NCBI GenBank assembly: GCA_003488325.1
Contig: DNLZ01000098.1
Location: forward strand, 1 to 8,392
Length of the DNA: 8,392 bases
Source: Planctomycetaceae bacterium
GTDB taxonomy: Bacteria; Planctomycetota; Planctomycetia; Pirellulales; UBA1268
Direction of reading: 5' to 3'
Under the pieces are notes generated by a model. The model was not told where the DNA came from, did not search any database, and saw only the letters and a program-made list of their open reading frames with translations. Both the position numbers and the translations under genes were made by a program. Positions 6,182 through 8,392 of the stretch are shown here, piece after piece; the first letter of the stretch is position 1, and each line of letters begins with the position of its first letter.

Positions 6182-8209
6182 TCAGCGCCGGATGGGCGCC
6201 GTCGCCGAACGGGGCCCGGACGGTGGCTGGGGGGGTCCAGCGACCGGGGCCTCGAATCCTGCAGGCACGACACCCTGTCCCGCGGCATCCGCGGCACGAC
6301 GGCTCCCGGCGCGCGGTGCGGAAGCCTCACGCGGCAGCCGGTCCAGCACGGCCCCGGGCATGTCGGGACCAGCGGCCCCACCCACCGCGGGCTTCACGGG
6401 CGACTGGCTCGTGCCGGCGAGCACATTGTCGATCGCCGCACTTTCCCGGAGGTGCACGAAATGCCGCGACATCTGGATCCGCTGCTTCTTCTCCAGGATG
6501 TCGGCGTAGAGCTCGCTGCGCGCCTCGGCGAGCGTGACCGCGGCGGCTTCCGTCGAACCCTCCCGGAAGATGATCATGAAGCGGTCGGCCACCTGCACGA
6601 CGCCCGACAGTTCACCCGGATCGAGTGCGAACGCCTCGCGTTCGAGCGTCGGCTGGCCCCCGTAGCGCCGGATCGGCGGCACCTCGCCGCGGAGCGCGCG
6701 ACTCGTGGGGTCGACCGAGTACTGCTCGGCCAGCGCGCCGACGTGCTCGGAGGTCGGGTTCTGCCGGGCGAGTTGCCAGACCTCCTGGGCCCGCCGCTGG
6801 TTGTCGAGCACGACGATGCGGCACCGGGCCCGCGGGCCGAACGTCGCCTCGTGAGCCCGCTGGAGGTCCTCGTCGGTGACCGGCACGCTGCCCACGAGCT
6901 TCTTCAGCGCGACCGTCGGCCAGACCACGTCGTCGAGGTAGTGACGCATCGGGATCTTCTCGTCGCGCGTGACGCGCTGCATCCAGGCGTCCACGTCGGG
7001 AGTGCCGTCGGCGCGACGGAACCCGAGCGATTCGGCCGCCCGGGTGATCTCGGCGTCGAGGTCGGCCTTCACGACGGTGAGCTGGCTGCGGGCCAGCGCC
7101 TGCTCGATGAGGGTGCGCGAGATGAGCACCTCGAGGACGTCGAGGCCATGCCGGTCGAGGCATGCCGCCCGCACCTCGGCCAGCGGCACCGGCTCGCCGT
7201 TCACGCGGGCCGCGACGTCCACGTTGGCGGTCCCGCGATCCGGATCGTTGAGCACGTTCTCGACCGACGCCGCGTCCTGCAGGCGGCGGAAGAAGTCGGT
7301 GGAGGCCTGTCGGCTCTTCTGATCCCGAAGTTCCGCAGCCAGTCGCTCGCGAACCGAGTCGAAGGTGACGGTGTCAGCCGGAAGGTGACCCTCGCACTTG
7401 ATCACGATGAACTGATCGGCCACCTGGACCACCTCGGAGATCTCACCGGGACGGAGCGAGAAGGCGGCATGATCGAACTGCGGTTCGCCGGAGTGGAGAC
7501 GAATGGGCTGCACCCAGCCGTTCGCGCTCGCACTGCCGACGTCGATGGAGCGCGTGCGGGCGAGGCTGGGAAACTCGTCGGGGGCCGCGACCGCGAGCCG
7601 TCGCACCTCCTCCGCCTCACCGCGCGTCCGCAGCACGACGATGCGGGCCTTGACCGCCGGACCGAACTGCTGCTCGAAGGACTGCTGCAGGTCCTCCGGC
7701 GTCGGCTCGATCGCCGCACTGGCCAGACGCCTCAGCGCGAGCATCGGCCACACGATGTCGTCCGCATACTGCCGCTCGGTGACCCCGCGCTCCTGCCGGA
7801 TCAGATCGAGCCATTTGTCCCGCGGAAGGCTGAACCGCCGGGCCATGACGTCGATCTCGCCATCCACGTCGGCCGCGCTGATCGTGATGCCCGCGCGCCG
7901 GCACGCCTGCTCGATGATCCGGCGATTGACCATCGTCTCGAGGACGGTCGCGCCGTGCCGCGACAGGCACTCCGTGGCGAGGCGACCCTGCGTGATCTCG
8001 ACGCCGTTGACGAGCGCGACCGGGCGTTGCTCCGCATCCACCGCCGCGGCCGCCTTGCCGGGCTTCGCGGCCGTCGCACGGCTCGAGGGGGGCGTGGCCG
8101 CGGCGAGCGGATCCGGCCGCGTGGCACGCCAGGCCAGGCAGACGCCGACGATGAGCGCGGCGGCCCCGAGTTCGCGAACGTATCCCCACCGCCCGCCTGA
8201 GCGTGTCAT
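6182..8209 (-). CDS. Membrane-anchored protein with two tandem SurA/parvulin-like units
   Basis: 675 aa. Residues 13-28 form an uncleaved-looking signal anchor (LGAAALIVGVCLAW), so the bulk is outside the cytoplasm. Two homologous units follow, about 63-322 and 332-598. Each has a SurA-like helical part (YADDIVWPMLALRRLA in unit 1, YLDDVVWPTVALKKLV in unit 2) and a parvulin-like part (about 186-274 and 462-550) ending in FSLRPGEISEVVQVADQF or FALDPGELSGVVQVADRF. The parvulin signature ARHIL reads ARIVV and CRIVV here, and the C-terminal histidine of the usual GYHIIK is replaced by Phe-Ile or Phe-Met, so prolyl isomerase activity is doubtful; a chaperone or holdase role is more likely. A Pro/Ala-rich tail follows 600. 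ATG 8209 was chosen because GGGAGGG (8217-8223) is seven bases upstream and the anchor follows at once. An ATG at 8284 lacks both. Confidence 0.93.
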   Translation of the reverse strand: MTRSGGRWGYVRELGAAALIVGVCLAWRATRPDPLAAATPPSSRATAAKPGKAAAAVDAEQRPVALVNGVEITQGRLATECLSRHGATVLETMVNRRIIEQACRRAGITISAADVDGEIDVMARRFSLPRDKWLDLIRQERGVTERQYADDIVWPMLALRRLASAAIEPTPEDLQQSFEQQFGPAVKARIVVLRTRGEAEEVRRLAVAAPDEFPSLARTRSIDVGSASANGWVQPIRLHSGEPQFDHAAFSLRPGEISEVVQVADQFIVIKCEGHLPADTVTFDSVRERLAAELRDQKSRQASTDFFRRLQDAASVENVLNDPDRGTANVDVAARVNGEPVPLAEVRAACLDRHGLDVLEVLISRTLIEQALARSQLTVVKADLDAEITRAAESLGFRRADGTPDVDAWMQRVTRDEKIPMRHYLDDVVWPTVALKKLVGSVPVTDEDLQRAHEATFGPRARCRIVVLDNQRRAQEVWQLARQNPTSEHVGALAEQYSVDPTSRALRGEVPPIRRYGGQPTLEREAFALDPGELSGVVQVADRFMIIFREGSTEAAAVTLAEARSELYADILEKKQRIQMSRHFVHLRESAAIDNVLAGTSQSPVKPAVGGAAGPDMPGAVLDRLPREASAPRAGSRRAADAAGQGVVPAGFEAPVAGPPQPPSGPRSATAPIRR

Positions 8210-8216
8210 CCGATCA

Positions 8217-8223
8217 CCCTCCC
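8217..8223 (-). promoter_or_regulatory. Ribosome binding site that fixes the start of the parvulin-like gene
   Basis: On the minus strand GGGAGGG precedes ATG 8209 by seven bases. It favours this start over the in-frame ATG at 8284, which would add 25 residues ahead of the signal anchor. The 71-bp gap that contains it (8210-8280) also holds a small hairpin, GGGCG/CGCCC at 8261-8273, just after the preceding stop codon, without a T-run. Confidence 0.7.
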
Positions 8224-8280
8224 TGGTGCATCGAGCCTTGGCTGCGACGCACGCGATGATGGGCGACCCGCCCGACCGGA

Positions 8281-8392
8281 TCAATGGCGAAACCGCGCCG
8301 TGGCCCCGCCGTTCGCCGACGCGGACTCCGCACTCCCCGCAGCCTTCCCCGGCGCCAGCGACCGACGCCTCGTCCGCCGGGCGATCACTGCC
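8281..8392 (-). CDS. Probable C-terminal end of an unidentified protein (partial)
   Basis: One minus-strand frame is open from the window edge to TGA at 8281-8283, giving 36 residues that begin AVIARRTRRRSLAPGKAAG and end GGATARFRH. By hand count about 83% of codons end in G or C, better than the only competing reading (a plus-strand frame from ATG 8284 that is an Arg/Pro-rich string, about 69%). The basic, Ala/Ser-rich composition looks like a disordered C-terminal tail. The stop lies 71 bp upstream of the parvulin-like gene on the same strand, so the two could share an operon. The family cannot be recognised from this fragment. Confidence 0.35.
   Translation of the reverse strand, partial: AVIARRTRRRSLAPGKAAGSAESASANGGATARFRH

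Noticed and set aside
5912..8200. Very long plus-strand open frame (762 codons) opposite the parvulin-like gene.
   Set aside because: The translation is a composition shadow rich in Arg, His and Asp, with no domain. The minus strand carries a duplicated recognisable family, a signal anchor and a strong ribosome binding site.
8284..8391. Plus-strand start of a gene at ATG 8284 running off the window.
   Set aside because: The translation is an Arg/Pro-rich string with lower third-position GC than the opposite-strand frame and only a poor ribosome binding site.

Overview
The window looks like a chromosomal segment of a GC-rich member of the Planctomycetota. The main reason is a co-directional pair of secreted proteins built from the planctomycete-expanded PSD/PSCyt domain families (DUF1592/1588/1585/1595 with a cytochrome c and a PA14 domain, followed by a DUF1552 protein). 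A large divergent sigma-70 factor with an N-terminal array of helix-turn-helix modules, and a membrane-anchored duplicated parvulin-like protein, fit the same phylum. Assignment below phylum is not possible from this window.

Layout. Bases 1-280 are non-coding: a possible promoter (-10 TATAAC at 62-67), a 9-bp inverted repeat flanking it (6-14 and 68-76), and a leader of about 200 nt that can fold into four consecutive hairpins, the last ending one base before a strong Shine-Dalgarno. Bases 281-1738 (+) encode the sigma factor. All other genes are on the minus strand and converge on it. Read in their own direction they are: the likely C-terminal end of an unidentified protein (8392-8281); a 675-aa signal-anchored protein with two tandem SurA/parvulin-like units (8209-6182); a 797-aa exported cytochrome c-PA14-PSD/PSCyt protein with a GTG start (6095-3702); a 472-aa Tat-exported DUF1552 protein (3653-2235); and a 129-aa small single-pass membrane protein (2152-1763). 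Gaps between the minus-strand genes are 48-86 bp, which allows co-transcription, although an AT-rich -10-like motif at 6131-6136 could start a separate transcript for the cytochrome/DUF1552 pair.

How the genes may work together. Four minus-strand products are predicted to be exported or membrane-bound. The di-heme protein (probably Sec-exported, because c-type heme is attached outside the cytoplasm) and the DUF1552 protein (Tat-type signal) form a pair that recurs in planctomycetes and whose function is unknown. The parvulin-like protein would be an extracytoplasmic folding or holding factor, but both of its units lack the catalytic histidines expected of parvulins. The sigma factor is a separate convergent unit; nothing in the sequence directly shows that it controls its neighbours.

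The most interesting signals are the folded leader in front of the sigma gene, the sigma factor's combination of three helix-turn-helix modules with a missing sigma-3 domain and changed -10-contact residues, and the duplicated, apparently non-catalytic parvulin. No tRNA, rRNA, CRISPR array, insertion sequence or phage signature was seen.
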